Source: Streptomyces althioticus (lineage in GTDB: Bacteria > Actinomycetota > Actinomycetes > Streptomycetales > Streptomycetaceae). Taken from it: 64,000 bases of DNA. The first letter of the stretch is position 1. Every line of letters begins with the position of its first letter. The DNA lies in the NCBI GenBank assembly GCA_014649355.1, contig BMSW01000003.1, positions 434,001 through 498,000 of the forward strand, read 5' to 3'. The notes under the pieces are model-generated. The model was not told where the DNA came from and searched no databases. It saw only the letters and a list, made by a program, of their open reading frames with translations. Below, one piece after another: positions 40,926 to 49,265 of the stretch. The position numbers and the translations under genes are program-made.

Positions 40926-42197
40926 ATGAGCTCGACCAATCGCACCGTGGTCGTCACCGGTATCGGCGCAACCACACCGCTGGGTGGCGACGCGGCCTCT
41001 ACCTGGGAGGGCCTCGTCGCCGGGCGTTCCGGCGTGAAGCCCCTGGAGCAGGAGTGGGCCGCCGAGCAGGCGGTCCGTATCGCGGCCCCGGTGGCCGTGG
41101 AGCCCACCGAGGTCATCCCCCGGCCGCAGGCCCGCCGCCTGGACCGCTCGGCGCAGTTCGCGCTCGTCGCGGCCAAGGAGGCCTGGGCGGACGCCGGGTT
41201 CGAGGCCAAGGCCGGCGAGGACCCGAACGTCGACCCCGACCGTCTTGGCGCCGTGATCGCCTCCGGCATCGGCGGCGTGACGACCCTGCTGGACCAGTAC
41301 GACGTGCTGAAGGAGAAGGGCATCCGCCGCGTCTCCCCGCACACCGTCCCCATGCTGATGCCGAACGGCCCGTCCGCGAACGTCGGTCTCGCGGTCGGCG
41401 CCCGCGCGGGCGTGCACACCCCGGTGTCCGCGTGCGCCTCGGGCGCGGAGGCCATCGGCTACGCCATCGAGATGATCCGCACCGGGCGCGCCGACGTGGT
41501 CGTCGCGGGCGGCACGGAGGCGGCGATCCACCCGCTGCCGATCGCCGCGTTCGGCAACATGATGGCGATGTCCAAGAACAACGACGACCCGCAGGGCGCC
41601 TCCCGCCCCTACGACGTCGCCCGGGACGGGTTCGTCCTCGGCGAGGGCGCGGGTGTGGTCGTCCTGGAGTCCGCCGAGCACGCCGCCGCGCGCGGCGCCC
41701 GCGTCTACGCGGAGGCGGTCGGCCAGGGCATCTCGGCCGACGCGCACGACATCGTGCAGCCGGAGCCGGAGGGGCGGGGCATCTCGCACGCCCTGCAGAA
41801 CCTGATGGACCGCACGGACCTGGACCCGGCGAAGATCGTGCACGTCAACGCGCACGCGACGTCGACGCCCGCCGGTGACATCGCCGAACTGAAGGCGCTG
41901 CGGAAGGTGTTCGGGGACGACGCGGACCACATGGCGGTGTCCGCGACGAAGTCGATGACCGGCCATCTGCTGGGCGGCGCCGGCGGTGTCGAGTCCGTCG
42001 CCACCGTGCTGGCGCTGTACCACCGGGTGGCTCCGCCGACGATCAACGTGGAGAACCTGGATCCCGAGGCCGAGGCGAACGCGGACGTCGTGCGGGGGGA
42101 GGCGCGGAAGTTGCCCGTGGACGGGCGGATCGCCGCGTTGAACGACTCGTTCGGGTTCGGGGGGCACAACGTGGTGTTGGCGTTCCGGACGGTCTGA
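40926..42197 (+). CDS. fabF: Beta-ketoacyl-ACP synthase II
   Basis: This 423-residue elongating condensing enzyme has Cys170 in PVSACASGAEA, His310 in VNAHATSTPAGD and His347 in TGHLLGGAGG, the Cys-His-His triad, plus the usual C-terminal SFGFGGHN. It elongates acyl-ACP with malonyl-ACP. It corresponds in place to KasA of mycobacteria. GGAGAAAG precedes the ATG. It is the last gene of the fab operon, and a clear terminator follows. Confidence 0.97.
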   Translation: MSSTNRTVVVTGIGATTPLGGDAASTWEGLVAGRSGVKPLEQEWAAEQAVRIAAPVAVEPTEVIPRPQARRLDRSAQFALVAAKEAWADAGFEAKAGEDPNVDPDRLGAVIASGIGGVTTLLDQYDVLKEKGIRRVSPHTVPMLMPNGPSANVGLAVGARAGVHTPVSACASGAEAIGYAIEMIRTGRADVVVAGGTEAAIHPLPIAAFGNMMAMSKNNDDPQGASRPYDVARDGFVLGEGAGVVVLESAEHAAARGARVYAEAVGQGISADAHDIVQPEPEGRGISHALQNLMDRTDLDPAKIVHVNAHATSTPAGDIAELKALRKVFGDDADHMAVSATKSMTGHLLGGAGGVESVATVLALYHRVAPPTINVENLDPEAEANADVVRGEARKLPVDGRIAALNDSFGFGGHNVVLAFRTV

Positions 42198-42218
42198 TCG
42201 CCCTCGGGCGGTTCTTGG

Positions 42219-42249
42219 AAGGGGTTCACCTCCGGGAGGTGAGCCCCTT
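42219..42249 (+). terminator. Terminator of the fab operon
   Basis: AAGGGGTTCACCTC pairs with GAGGTGAGCCCCTT (14 pairs, one G-T) around a CGG loop, followed by TTCCC. It starts about 20 bases after the fabF stop. Confidence 0.9.
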
Positions 42250-42267
42250 TCCCGTCGTTTGGGCTTG

Positions 42268-42412
42268 TCGCGCAGTTCCCCGCGCCCCTGAGGGGCGTGT
42301 GCCCGGGTGCGGGTTCGTGGGGGTTGAGCGCGCAGTTCCCCGCGCCCCTGAGGGGTGCGTGCCCCGCTGCCGGTTCGTGGGGGTTGAGCGCGCAGTTCCC
42401 CGCGCCCCTTTT
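42268..42412. repeat. Three copies of a 60-bp tandem intergenic repeat
   Basis: The core CGCAGTTCCCCGCGCCCC starts at 42271, 42331 and 42391, exactly 60 bases apart. The linker GGTTCGTGGGGGTTGAGCG also repeats. The same core occurs at 17.5 kb and, translated, at 6.7 kb. It is a known type of GC-rich intergenic repeat in Streptomyces, here amplified in tandem between convergent fabF and DUF3145 genes. Confidence 0.9.
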
Positions 42413-42421
42413 GGCGCCTCC

Positions 42422-42916
42422 CTAGACCACCTGGTGGAGCCAGCGGACCGGGGCGCCTTCTCCTGCGTAGCGGAAGGGCTCGAGTTCGTCGTCCCAGGGC
42501 TTGCCGAGGAGCTTGGCGATCTCCGACTCCAGGTCGGTGTCCTCCGTCCGGGAGCGGACCAGCGCGGCGCGCAGGCGGTCCTCCGGGATGAGGATGTCGC
42601 CGTGGATGCCGGTGACGGCGTGGAAGATGCCGAGGTCGGGGGTGCAGCTGTAGCGCTCGCCCTCGGCGGTGGGGCACGGCTCGGAGGTGACCTCGAAGCG
42701 CAGCATCTGCCAGCCGCGCAGCGCGGAGGCGAGCTTGGAGGCGGTGCCGGCCTGACCCTGCCAGGAGAACTCGGAGCGCCAGGTGCCGGGGGCGGCCGGC
42801 TGGCGGATCCAGTCCAGGCTGACGCGCGTGCCGAGCACCCCGGCGACGGCCCACTCGACGTGCGGGCACAGCGCGCGCGGCGCGGAGTGCACGTACAGAA
42901 CTCCACGAGTCGTCAC
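42422..42916 (-). CDS. DUF3145 family protein
   Basis: This 164-residue soluble protein starts MTTRGVLYVHSAPRALCPHVEWA. It has TWRSEFSWQGQAGTASKLASAL, RFEVTSEPCPTAEGERYSCTPDLG and ends WLHQVV, diagnostic of actinobacterial DUF3145, whose function is unknown. It sits directly after the fab operon in many Streptomyces, so a lipid-related role is often assumed but not shown. It is convergent with fabF across the tandem repeats, with a GTG start. The 274 bases upstream hold the promoter region shared with the divergent SGNH gene, with no element I can name. Confidence 0.88.
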   Translation of the reverse strand: MTTRGVLYVHSAPRALCPHVEWAVAGVLGTRVSLDWIRQPAAPGTWRSEFSWQGQAGTASKLASALRGWQMLRFEVTSEPCPTAEGERYSCTPDLGIFHAVTGIHGDILIPEDRLRAALVRSRTEDTDLESEIAKLLGKPWDDELEPFRYAGEGAPVRWLHQVV

Positions 42917-43190
42917 CGGAACCTCCGGGCTGAGCGGGTCGTCTTCGATCGGGCGGAACGGTCACGGCCCTGCGGGCCGCGTTGAGGGCGAGGCTACCGT
43001 GCGACGGGGCAAGGAGTGTGACGTACCGTCCGTCCCGGTGGCGGGAAAGTCGTGCCTTTCACCCGGCAGGACGTCTGTGCGGGCGCCGGGGTTCATTCCG
43101 GACGGGCCCCCCGGGGGAGCGGGAACTCCCGTGCGTTGTTATGGGTTGGGGGACGGCACGGACGTGGTGGGACGCTCGGGGAGGCGGCGG

Positions 43191-44090
43191 ATGAGGCAGG
43201 CGACGCGGAGGCGGGGACGCCGTGCGCGGGCCGTGCTCGCCGTGGTGGCGGCCGTCGCGTTCGGCGTGGCGGGCTGTGACACGGGCGGCGGGGAGAAGCC
43301 CGGTGCGGCCGCTTCGGGGACGCCTTCCCCCAGGCCGACGCCGCTGTGGGACACCCGCCCCGGCTCGGTGGCCGCGGTGGGCGACTCCATCACCCGGGGG
43401 TTCGACGCGTGCGCGGTGCTGACGGACTGTCCGGAGGTGTCGTGGGCGACGGGTGACAGCGAGGAGATCGACAGCCTGGCCGTACGGCTGCTGGGGCGGG
43501 CCGGGGCGGCCGGGCGGAGCTGGAACTACGCGGTGACCGGCGCCCGGATGGAGGACCTGCCCGGGCAGATGGCGCGCGCGGTGAAGCGGGAGCCGGAGCT
43601 GGTGGCGGTGATGGTGGGGGCGAACGACGCCTGCCGGGAGAGCGTGGCCGCGATGACGCCGGTGGAGGAGTTCCGCGCGGACTTCGAGGCGGCGATGCGC
43701 ACCCTGCGCGAGGCGCTGCCGAAGACGCAGGTGTACGTGGCGAGCGTGCCGGACCTGAAGCGGCTGTGGTCGCAGGGGCGGACCAGCGCGCTGGGCAAGC
43801 AGATCTGGAAGCTGGGGATCTGCCCGTCGATGCTGGGCGACGCGGACGCGACGGACGCGGCGGCGACCGAGCGGCGGGCGACGGTGCAGCAGCGCGTGGA
43901 GGACTACAACGAGGTGCTGCGGGAGGTGTGCGCGAAGGACCGCCGCTGCCGCACCGACGGCGGCGAGGTGTACGCGTACCGGTTCGGCACGGCGCAGCTG
44001 AGCCGCTGGGACTGGTTCCACCCGAGCGTCGACGGACAGGCCGAGCTGGCGGAGATCGCCTACCGGACGGTCACGGCTCCGGGCCCGTGA
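43191..44090 (+). CDS. SGNH/GDSL-family lipoprotein hydrolase
   Basis: This 299-residue exported enzyme has a basic N-terminus and hydrophobic core leading to lipobox VAGC with Cys29 as the lipidation site. The SGNH core shows block I AAVGDSITRG with Ser66, block III VGANDACR with Asn, and block V DWFHPSVDG with catalytic Asp274 and His277. Extra Cys (ICPS, VCAKDRRC, CAVLTDC) suggest disulfides as in Streptomyces secreted esterases. It acts on lipids or acetylated sugars at the cell surface. GGGGAGG precedes the ATG. It is followed 15 bases later by galM. Confidence 0.9.
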   Translation: MRQATRRRGRRARAVLAVVAAVAFGVAGCDTGGGEKPGAAASGTPSPRPTPLWDTRPGSVAAVGDSITRGFDACAVLTDCPEVSWATGDSEEIDSLAVRLLGRAGAAGRSWNYAVTGARMEDLPGQMARAVKREPELVAVMVGANDACRESVAAMTPVEEFRADFEAAMRTLREALPKTQVYVASVPDLKRLWSQGRTSALGKQIWKLGICPSMLGDADATDAAATERRATVQQRVEDYNEVLREVCAKDRRCRTDGGEVYAYRFGTAQLSRWDWFHPSVDGQAELAEIAYRTVTAPGP

Positions 44091-44105
44091 CCTATTGTTT
44101 CGCAC

Positions 44106-45077
44106 ATGAACGAACTCATCGGCACACTTTCCGACGGCACGCCGGTGCACCGCTGGGCCTTGGAGCGGGCGGGCGTACGGGTACGCATTCTGTCGTACGG
44201 CGGGATCGTGCAGGACGTCGAGGTGCCGGACCGGGACGGGCGGACCGGGAACGTGGTGCTGGGGTTCGACGGCCTGGACGGCTATCTCGCGCACCCGGAG
44301 CCCTTCCTGGGCGCCCTGATCGGCCGGTACGCCAACCGGATCGGGGGCGCCCGCTTCACCCTGGACGGCACGGAGCACGTCCTCGCGCCGAACGACGGGC
44401 CGAACTCGCTGCACGGCGGTGAGCGGGGCTTCGACAAGCGCGTCTGGGACGCCGGCGAGGTCGCGCACGGGCTGCGGCTGTCGCTGGTCGCCGAGGACGG
44501 CGAGGAGGGCTTCCCGGGCCGGCTGGAGGTCACGGTGACCTACACGCTGGACGAGCGGGGCGCGCTGCACATCGCGTACGAGGCGGTGACGGACGCCCCG
44601 ACGCACGTGAACCTGACGAACCACACGTACTGGAACCTGGCGGGTTCCGGCACCGCGGGCGGGCACGAGCTGCGGGTGGCCGCGTCCCGGTACACGCCGT
44701 CCGGTCCCGATCTGATCCCGGCCGGTGAGCTCGCGGACGTCTCCGGCACCCGCTACGACTTCCGCGAGACGCGCAAGGCGGGCGGCGGCTACGACGACAA
44801 CTTCGTGCTGGACAAGGGGGTGACGGCGGCCGCCGAGGAGGTGGCCGAGCTGTACGACCCCGCGTCGGGCCGGGTGCTGACGGTCGCCACCACGGAGCCG
44901 GGGATGCAGGTGTACACGGCGGACCACATCGGGGAGCCGTTCGAGCCGGGCGCGGGCATCGCGCTGGAGACGCAGCACTTCCCGGACTCCCCCAACCGTC
45001 CGGAGTTCCCGAGCACGGTCCTGCGGCCGGGCGAGGTGTTCCGCTCGGAGACGGTGTACGGCTTCTCGGTGCGGTAG
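44106..45077 (+). CDS. galM: Aldose 1-epimerase (mutarotase), cytoplasmic
   Basis: This 323-residue galactose-mutarotase-fold enzyme has RILSYGGIVQDVEVPDRDG, FLGALIGRYANRIGGARF and [16 protein letters not shown] with substrate-binding His. VNLTNHTYWNLAG carries the catalytic acid His, and [13 protein letters not shown] the catalytic Glu. It interconverts alpha and beta sugars. It has no signal peptide, unlike the exported copy at 60.5 kb, to which it is clearly similar. It is co-directional with the SGNH gene. A GC-rich dyad (45126-45161) follows. Confidence 0.95.
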   Translation: MNELIGTLSDGTPVHRWALERAGVRVRILSYGGIVQDVEVPDRDGRTGNVVLGFDGLDGYLAHPEPFLGALIGRYANRIGGARFTLDGTEHVLAPNDGPNSLHGGERGFDKRVWDAGEVAHGLRLSLVAEDGEEGFPGRLEVTVTYTLDERGALHIAYEAVTDAPTHVNLTNHTYWNLAGSGTAGGHELRVAASRYTPSGPDLIPAGELADVSGTRYDFRETRKAGGGYDDNFVLDKGVTAAAEEVAELYDPASGRVLTVATTEPGMQVYTADHIGEPFEPGAGIALETQHFPDSPNRPEFPSTVLRPGEVFRSETVYGFSVR

Positions 45078-45390
45078 CGGTTCGCCGGGGCGGGGTCCCG
45101 GAATCCAAGGCCCCGGACACACATGAGCCCCGGTCCGGGGTCAGGGTCCCGGGCCGGGGCTGTACATGGGGTACCCCGCAGGACCCCGACGTTAACCGTT
45201 CACCCGCTCGGGCGGCCGGGGATCCGGGCCACGGGAGGAATCCCGTACGAACCCTTCACATTCGGCCACGGGCGTTCCCGTGCCGGTCGGGCGGGTGCCC
45301 CGCGCACCGTGGTGTGATCCACCCCGGTCACGCGATACTGCGGCCTTCCGGCATCCACCCGTACCCCACGACGACGGAAGGCCCCCTCCT
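45078..45390. other. 313-base intergenic region with terminator dyad and a promoter-proximal leader
   Basis: AGCCCCGG (45126-45133) pairs with CCGGGGCT (45154-45161), the likely galM terminator, with further GC dyads inside. The remainder to 45390 must contain the promoter of the PCP-like gene. I see no gene and no clear -35/-10 boxes. GGAAGG at 45376-45381 is its ribosome site. Confidence 0.55.
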
Positions 45391-46653
45391 GTGATCTCAC
45401 CCCGTGTGCGCACCGGTGTGCTCGGTCTGGCCCTGCTGACCGCCCTGTCCTCCCCCGCCACCGCCACCGCCGCCGCACCGGCGGCCCCCGGTTCCGCGGC
45501 GCCGCCCACCGTCGAGGAGCTGCGCCTCGACGAGGCCGCGCCGCAGGAGATACTCCGGCGTTCCGGCTTCGACACGGTCGCGCCGGCCTTCGCCCGCGCC
45601 CTGGACCGGGCCCGCTCCTACGCGGAGGCGCGGCGGGTCGTGGAGCGGGAGGGCTCCGCGCTGTGGCGCAGGGCGGTGGACCGGGTGCAGGGCCGGGGCC
45701 CGGCGGGCGGCGACCTGAGCCGGGACGACGACCGGCCGCTGTACTGGGCGAGGCTCGGCATGACGCGTGAACTGCGCGGCTGGGAACCCCGGTTCGGGCT
45801 GGACGCGGAGCGGCGGGCGCGGCTGGTCGACACCCTGGAGCAGACCTCGCGCGGGCAGACCGCGATCAGGTACCCGCACGGCAAGGGCCTGAAGCGGGTG
45901 CTGGTGACCGGCTTCGATCCGTTCACGCTGGACCGGGACATCCGTATCTCCAACCCGTCGGGGGCGGTCGCGCTGGCCCTGGACGGCACGGTGATCGAGA
46001 CGGCGAGCGGCCCTGCGCGGGTCGAGACGGCCGTGTTCCCGGTGCGCTGGCGGGACTTCACCGACGGCACGGTGGAGCGGGCGCTGCGGCCGCACCTGCC
46101 GGAGGTCGACCTGTTCACCACGGTGAGCCAGGGCCGGGTGGGCCGCATCGACGTCGAGCGCACCAACGGCGCCTGGCGGGGCGGCTTCGGGGACAACGAG
46201 AACACCGGGCGGCCCGAGATCGTCCCGGTGTCCGACCCGGCCTCGCAGCCGCAGTGGACGTCGACGACGCTGCCGTACGCGGCGATCGTGGCGGCGGAGA
46301 CGGGGCGGTTCCCGGTGTACGACAACACCGCCGTGACGGAGATCCCGGCGGGCGGCACGGAGCCGGTGGAGCGGCCGGACGGGCCGACGCCCGGCTCCAC
46401 GGCCCGTGCCGGGGGCGGCGGCGACTACCTGTCCAACGAGATCGCCTACCGGGCGACGCTGCTGCGGGACCGGCTGGGGCTGCACGGCACGCTGCCGGGC
46501 GGCCATGTGCACACGCCGGTCCTGGAGTTCGGGGCGGGCAACACCACGGAGGTCACCGACCCGCAGTTCGTGCGGAACCGGCTGGACATCGTCGCGCAGA
46601 TGCGGGCGATCGTGGCCGTCGCGGTCAGTGCGTCGGAGCGAGCGCGAGGCTGA
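45391..46653 (+). CDS. Secreted pyroglutamyl-peptidase-I-like protein with Ser replacing the catalytic Cys
   Basis: This 420-residue protein has a Sec signal peptide (about 1-28, VLGLALLTALSSPATATAAA). An N-terminal helical domain of about 130 residues precedes a peptidase C15-like domain from about 168: KRVLVTGFDPF, FTTVSQGRVGRIDVERTNGA with the Glu at 256, and DYLSNEIAYRATLL where C15 enzymes have YVCN. Here position 348 is Ser; the His follows in GGHVHTPV (372/374). The missing Cys predicts a non-classical or inactive peptidase. Family proteins remove N-terminal pyroglutamate. The gene's last 29 bases overlap the convergent LysE gene. Confidence 0.82.
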   Translation: MISPRVRTGVLGLALLTALSSPATATAAAPAAPGSAAPPTVEELRLDEAAPQEILRRSGFDTVAPAFARALDRARSYAEARRVVEREGSALWRRAVDRVQGRGPAGGDLSRDDDRPLYWARLGMTRELRGWEPRFGLDAERRARLVDTLEQTSRGQTAIRYPHGKGLKRVLVTGFDPFTLDRDIRISNPSGAVALALDGTVIETASGPARVETAVFPVRWRDFTDGTVERALRPHLPEVDLFTTVSQGRVGRIDVERTNGAWRGGFGDNENTGRPEIVPVSDPASQPQWTSTTLPYAAIVAAETGRFPVYDNTAVTEIPAGGTEPVERPDGPTPGSTARAGGGGDYLSNEIAYRATLLRDRLGLHGTLPGGHVHTPVLEFGAGNTTEVTDPQFVRNRLDIVAQMRAIVAVAVSASERARG

Positions 46654-47239
46654 CGCCGAGGCCGGCCAGCGCGGTCCCGATCACCTTGTTGAGGACCCGC
46701 TGGCCGCGCAGCATCAGGCCGCGCATCCGGTCGTGGGAGAAGAACAGCGCGACGACGCCGAACCACAGCAGGTGGGCCAGCGACATGAACAGGCCGTAGC
46801 CCGCCTGCTGGAGGAGCGGGGTGCCGGGGTCGACGACCTGCGCGAAGGTGGAGACGACGAAGAGCGTCGTCTTGGGGTTGAGGACGTTGGTCAGGAACCC
46901 GGTGCGCAGGGCGGCGAGCGGGGTCAGGCCGGTGCGGTGCTCCAGGTCGACGGTGACCTCGGCGCGGGTGCGGAAGGTGCGGACGCCGATGTACACGAGG
47001 TAGGCCGCGCCGGTCAGTTTGACCACCGTGAAGAGGAAGGCGGAGGAGGCGATCAGCAGCCCCACGCCGAGCATCGTGTAGGTGACGTGCACCAGGACCC
47101 CGGCGGCCACCCCGGCGGCGCCGAGCAGGCCGGTGCGGCGGCCGTACAGGTAACTGTTGCGGACCACCATGGCGAAGTCGGCGCCCGGGGCGATCACCGC
47201 GAGGACGGTGATGACGGCGACGGCGAGGACCTCGGTCAC
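46625..47239 (-). CDS. LysE/RhtB-family amino-acid exporter
   Basis: This 204-residue membrane protein has six predicted TM helices. It shows the family start VTEVLAVAVITVLAVIAPGADFAMVVRNS, with the PGAD motif in the first loop, and FLTNVLNPKTTLFVVSTFAQVV. It exports amino acids or derivatives such as homoserine lactones. The GTG overlaps the EI24-like stop as GTGA, so the two are translationally coupled. It overlaps the convergent PCP-like gene by 29 bases. Confidence 0.93.
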   Translation of the reverse strand: MTEVLAVAVITVLAVIAPGADFAMVVRNSYLYGRRTGLLGAAGVAAGVLVHVTYTMLGVGLLIASSAFLFTVVKLTGAAYLVYIGVRTFRTRAEVTVDLEHRTGLTPLAALRTGFLTNVLNPKTTLFVVSTFAQVVDPGTPLLQQAGYGLFMSLAHLLWFGVVALFFSHDRMRGLMLRGQRVLNKVIGTALAGLGVSLALAPTH

Positions 47240-48033
47240 GCGTCGGCGCCCTCCTCCTCGGGCTCGGCGGCGCCGTCGTCGCCCTCGGTCTCCTCGCCGA
47301 GGAGGTCCCGCGCCATGAGGGTGGCCCCGGCGACGGCGCCGGGCATCAGGAACACCGCGACGAACGGCACGAGGAACGCGACCGCGAGCGGGGTGCCGAA
47401 GCCCCACACGAGGGTCTTGCGGGACCGCAGCAGGGCGAGGCGCTCGCGCAGCTCCACACCGCGCCGCTGGAGCGCGACGGCGGTGAGCTCCTCGGTGAGG
47501 AAGAAACCGGTGACGAAGAAGCCGATCACCGGGACGACGGTCTGCCCGGCGACCGGGATGAACCCGAGCGCGAAGAGCAACACCGCCCACACGGCCGCCC
47601 GCGCCACGATGCGCAGGCTGTCGCGGGCGGAGATCCACACCTCCCGCCACAGCGGCAGGTCCGACTCGGGCGCGGTGCCGTCGGGCGAGACGTCACGGTC
47701 GACCTTCTCGGAGAGGCTGTCGTAGAAGGGCTGCCCGACGAGCAGGGTCGTCGCGGTGAAGGTGAGCACGCACAGCAGCAGGGCCAGGGCGAACAGCACG
47801 GCGGTGAGGAAGCCGCGGAAGAGGCCCGCCCACGGGTCGGCCCAGTCGTCGGCGAACGGGGTCGCCCAGCCGATCAGGTCGGAGCCCCACAGGGCGAGGG
47901 CGACCAGGGCGGCCGCGTACAGCACCAGGGTGATCAGGCCGGGCAGCAGCCCGAAGCCGTACTGCCGGCCGTGCCGGCCGACCCACTTCTGACCCTTCAG
48001 CAAGTACCGGAAACCGGCCCCTAGATCGCGCAT
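47236..48033 (-). CDS. EI24/CysZ-like membrane protein
   Basis: This 265-residue membrane protein has the EI24-family layout: MRDLGAGFRYLLKGQKWVGR, then helices around GLLPGLITLVLYAAALVALALW and LLLCVLTFTATTLLVGQPFYDSLSE, the family segment ending GQPFYD-L-E. ALGFIPVAGQTVVPVIGFFVTGFF and a C-terminal acidic tail (EETEGDDGAAEPEEEGADA) follow. Bacterial relatives include the CysZ sulfate channel, but the role in actinobacteria is unproven. It forms an operon with LysE. Its upstream sequence has no purine-rich ribosome site (GTCCTCCCC precedes ATG), so a leaderless or weak start is possible. Confidence 0.9.
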   Translation of the reverse strand: MRDLGAGFRYLLKGQKWVGRHGRQYGFGLLPGLITLVLYAAALVALALWGSDLIGWATPFADDWADPWAGLFRGFLTAVLFALALLLCVLTFTATTLLVGQPFYDSLSEKVDRDVSPDGTAPESDLPLWREVWISARDSLRIVARAAVWAVLLFALGFIPVAGQTVVPVIGFFVTGFFLTEELTAVALQRRGVELRERLALLRSRKTLVWGFGTPLAVAFLVPFVAVFLMPGAVAGATLMARDLLGEETEGDDGAAEPEEEGADA

Positions 48034-48073
48034 GGGGAGGACTGTAGCGGGACCCCGGGCGGGCCCATGGGAC

Positions 48074-48106
48074 AGGGCCGCACCCCACGTCCAAGGGTGC
48101 GGCCCT
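48074..48106 (-). terminator. Hairpin downstream of the MDR reductase gene
   Basis: AGGGCCGCACCC pairs perfectly with GGGTGCGGCCCT (12 bp, 9-base loop) between the reductase stop and the EI24-like start on the same strand, so the two are separate transcription units. Confidence 0.88.
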
Positions 48107-48169
48107 CGCCGTACGCAACGAGACGGTCCGGGCACGCGTCACGGGCGGCCCGGCCCCGTCCGCCGGCCG

Positions 48170-49192
48170 TCAGAGCTTGACGATCATCTTGCCGGTGTTG
48201 TCGCCGCGCAGGACGCCGAGGAAGGCGTCCAGGGTGTTCTCGATGCCCTCGACGACCGTCTCGCGGTACTTCAGCTCGCCGGAGCGGATCCAGGCGCCGA
48301 CCTCCTGGACGAACTGCGGCTGCATGTCGTAGTGGTCGCCGACGAGGAAACCCTCGATGCGGCCGCGGGTCTGGATGAGGCGGGCGAGGTTCTTGGGGCC
48401 GGGCGCGGGCTCGGTGTTGTTGTAGACGGAGATGGCGCCGCAGATCGCGATGCGGCCGTCCCGGTTCAGGGAGCCGATGGCCGCCTCCAGGTGGTCGCCG
48501 CCCACGTTGTCGAAGTACACGTCGACGCCGTCGGGGGCGGCGGCGCGCAGCTGCTCGCTCACGGGGCCGTTCTTGTAGTTGAACGCGGCGTCGAAGCCGT
48601 ACTCCTCGGTGAGGAGCTTGACCTTCTCGTCGGAGCCGGCGGAGCCGATCACCCGGGAGGCGCCCTTGAGCTTGGCGATCTGGCCGACCTGGCTGCCGAC
48701 GGCGCCGGCCGCGCCGGACACGAAGACGGAGTCGCCCTCCTTGAAGGAGGCGGTGCGCAGCAGGCCCGCGTACGCGGTGAGGCCGGTCATGCCGAGCACG
48801 CCCAGGTACGCGGACAGGGGCGCGGCCTCGGGGTCCACCTTGACGGCGGTCTTCGCGTCCACGACGGCGTACTCACGCCAGCCGAGGAAGTGCAGGACGT
48901 GGTCGCCGACGGAGATCCCCTCGGCGTTCGACGCGACGACCTCGCCGACGGCGCCGCCCTGCATGGCCTTGCCCAGCTCGTAGGGGGCGGCGTAGGACTT
49001 GGCGGCGCTCATGCGGCCGCGCATGTACGGGTCGACGGAGAGGTACTCGTTGCGCACCAGCACCTGGCCCTCGCCCGGGGTGCGGACGTCCGCCTCGACG
49101 AACGCGAAGTCCTCCGGCTTGGGCCAGCCGACCGGCCGGCTCGCCAGCTGCCATTCGCGTGCGGTGGCGGGGGGCGTGGGGGTGTCGGACAT
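48170..49192 (-). CDS. NADP-dependent MDR oxidoreductase of the LTB4DH/PTGR (CurA-like) group
   Basis: This 340-residue zinc-independent medium-chain reductase has RNEYLSVDPYMRGRM, the group's signature. The NADPH site is VFVSGAAGAVGSQVGQIAKL, followed by GVDVYFDNVGGDHLEAAI and GRIAICGAIS. Members reduce alpha,beta-unsaturated ketones and aldehydes such as 15-keto-prostaglandin, 4-hydroxynonenal or curcumin-like compounds. It is divergent from a MarR gene with two operator-like palindromes between them, so it is probably induced by electrophilic compounds. Confidence 0.93.
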   Translation of the reverse strand: MSDTPTPPATAREWQLASRPVGWPKPEDFAFVEADVRTPGEGQVLVRNEYLSVDPYMRGRMSAAKSYAAPYELGKAMQGGAVGEVVASNAEGISVGDHVLHFLGWREYAVVDAKTAVKVDPEAAPLSAYLGVLGMTGLTAYAGLLRTASFKEGDSVFVSGAAGAVGSQVGQIAKLKGASRVIGSAGSDEKVKLLTEEYGFDAAFNYKNGPVSEQLRAAAPDGVDVYFDNVGGDHLEAAIGSLNRDGRIAICGAISVYNNTEPAPGPKNLARLIQTRGRIEGFLVGDHYDMQPQFVQEVGAWIRSGELKYRETVVEGIENTLDAFLGVLRGDNTGKMIVKL

Positions 49193-49215
49193 GAAGAGGA
49201 CCTTTCCTCGAATAC

Positions 49216-49253
49216 TTCAGTACCTGAAACAACCATGCTGCTGAATATTTCAG
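49216..49253. promoter_or_regulatory. Two MarR operator-like palindromes
   Basis: TTCAG-TAC-CTGAA (49216-49228) and CTGAA-TAT-TTCAG (49241-49253) are perfect 5-bp dyads made of the same half-site in opposite order, centred 25 bp apart. They lie in the short gap between the divergent reductase and marR genes. Confidence 0.88.
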
Positions 49254-49265
49254 GATGTCAAGCAC

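Noticed and set aside
42268..42412. CRISPR array, because three regular repeats are present
   Set aside because: The unit is 60 bases with conserved spacers between cores and no cas genes. The core is a dispersed intergenic repeat found elsewhere in the window.
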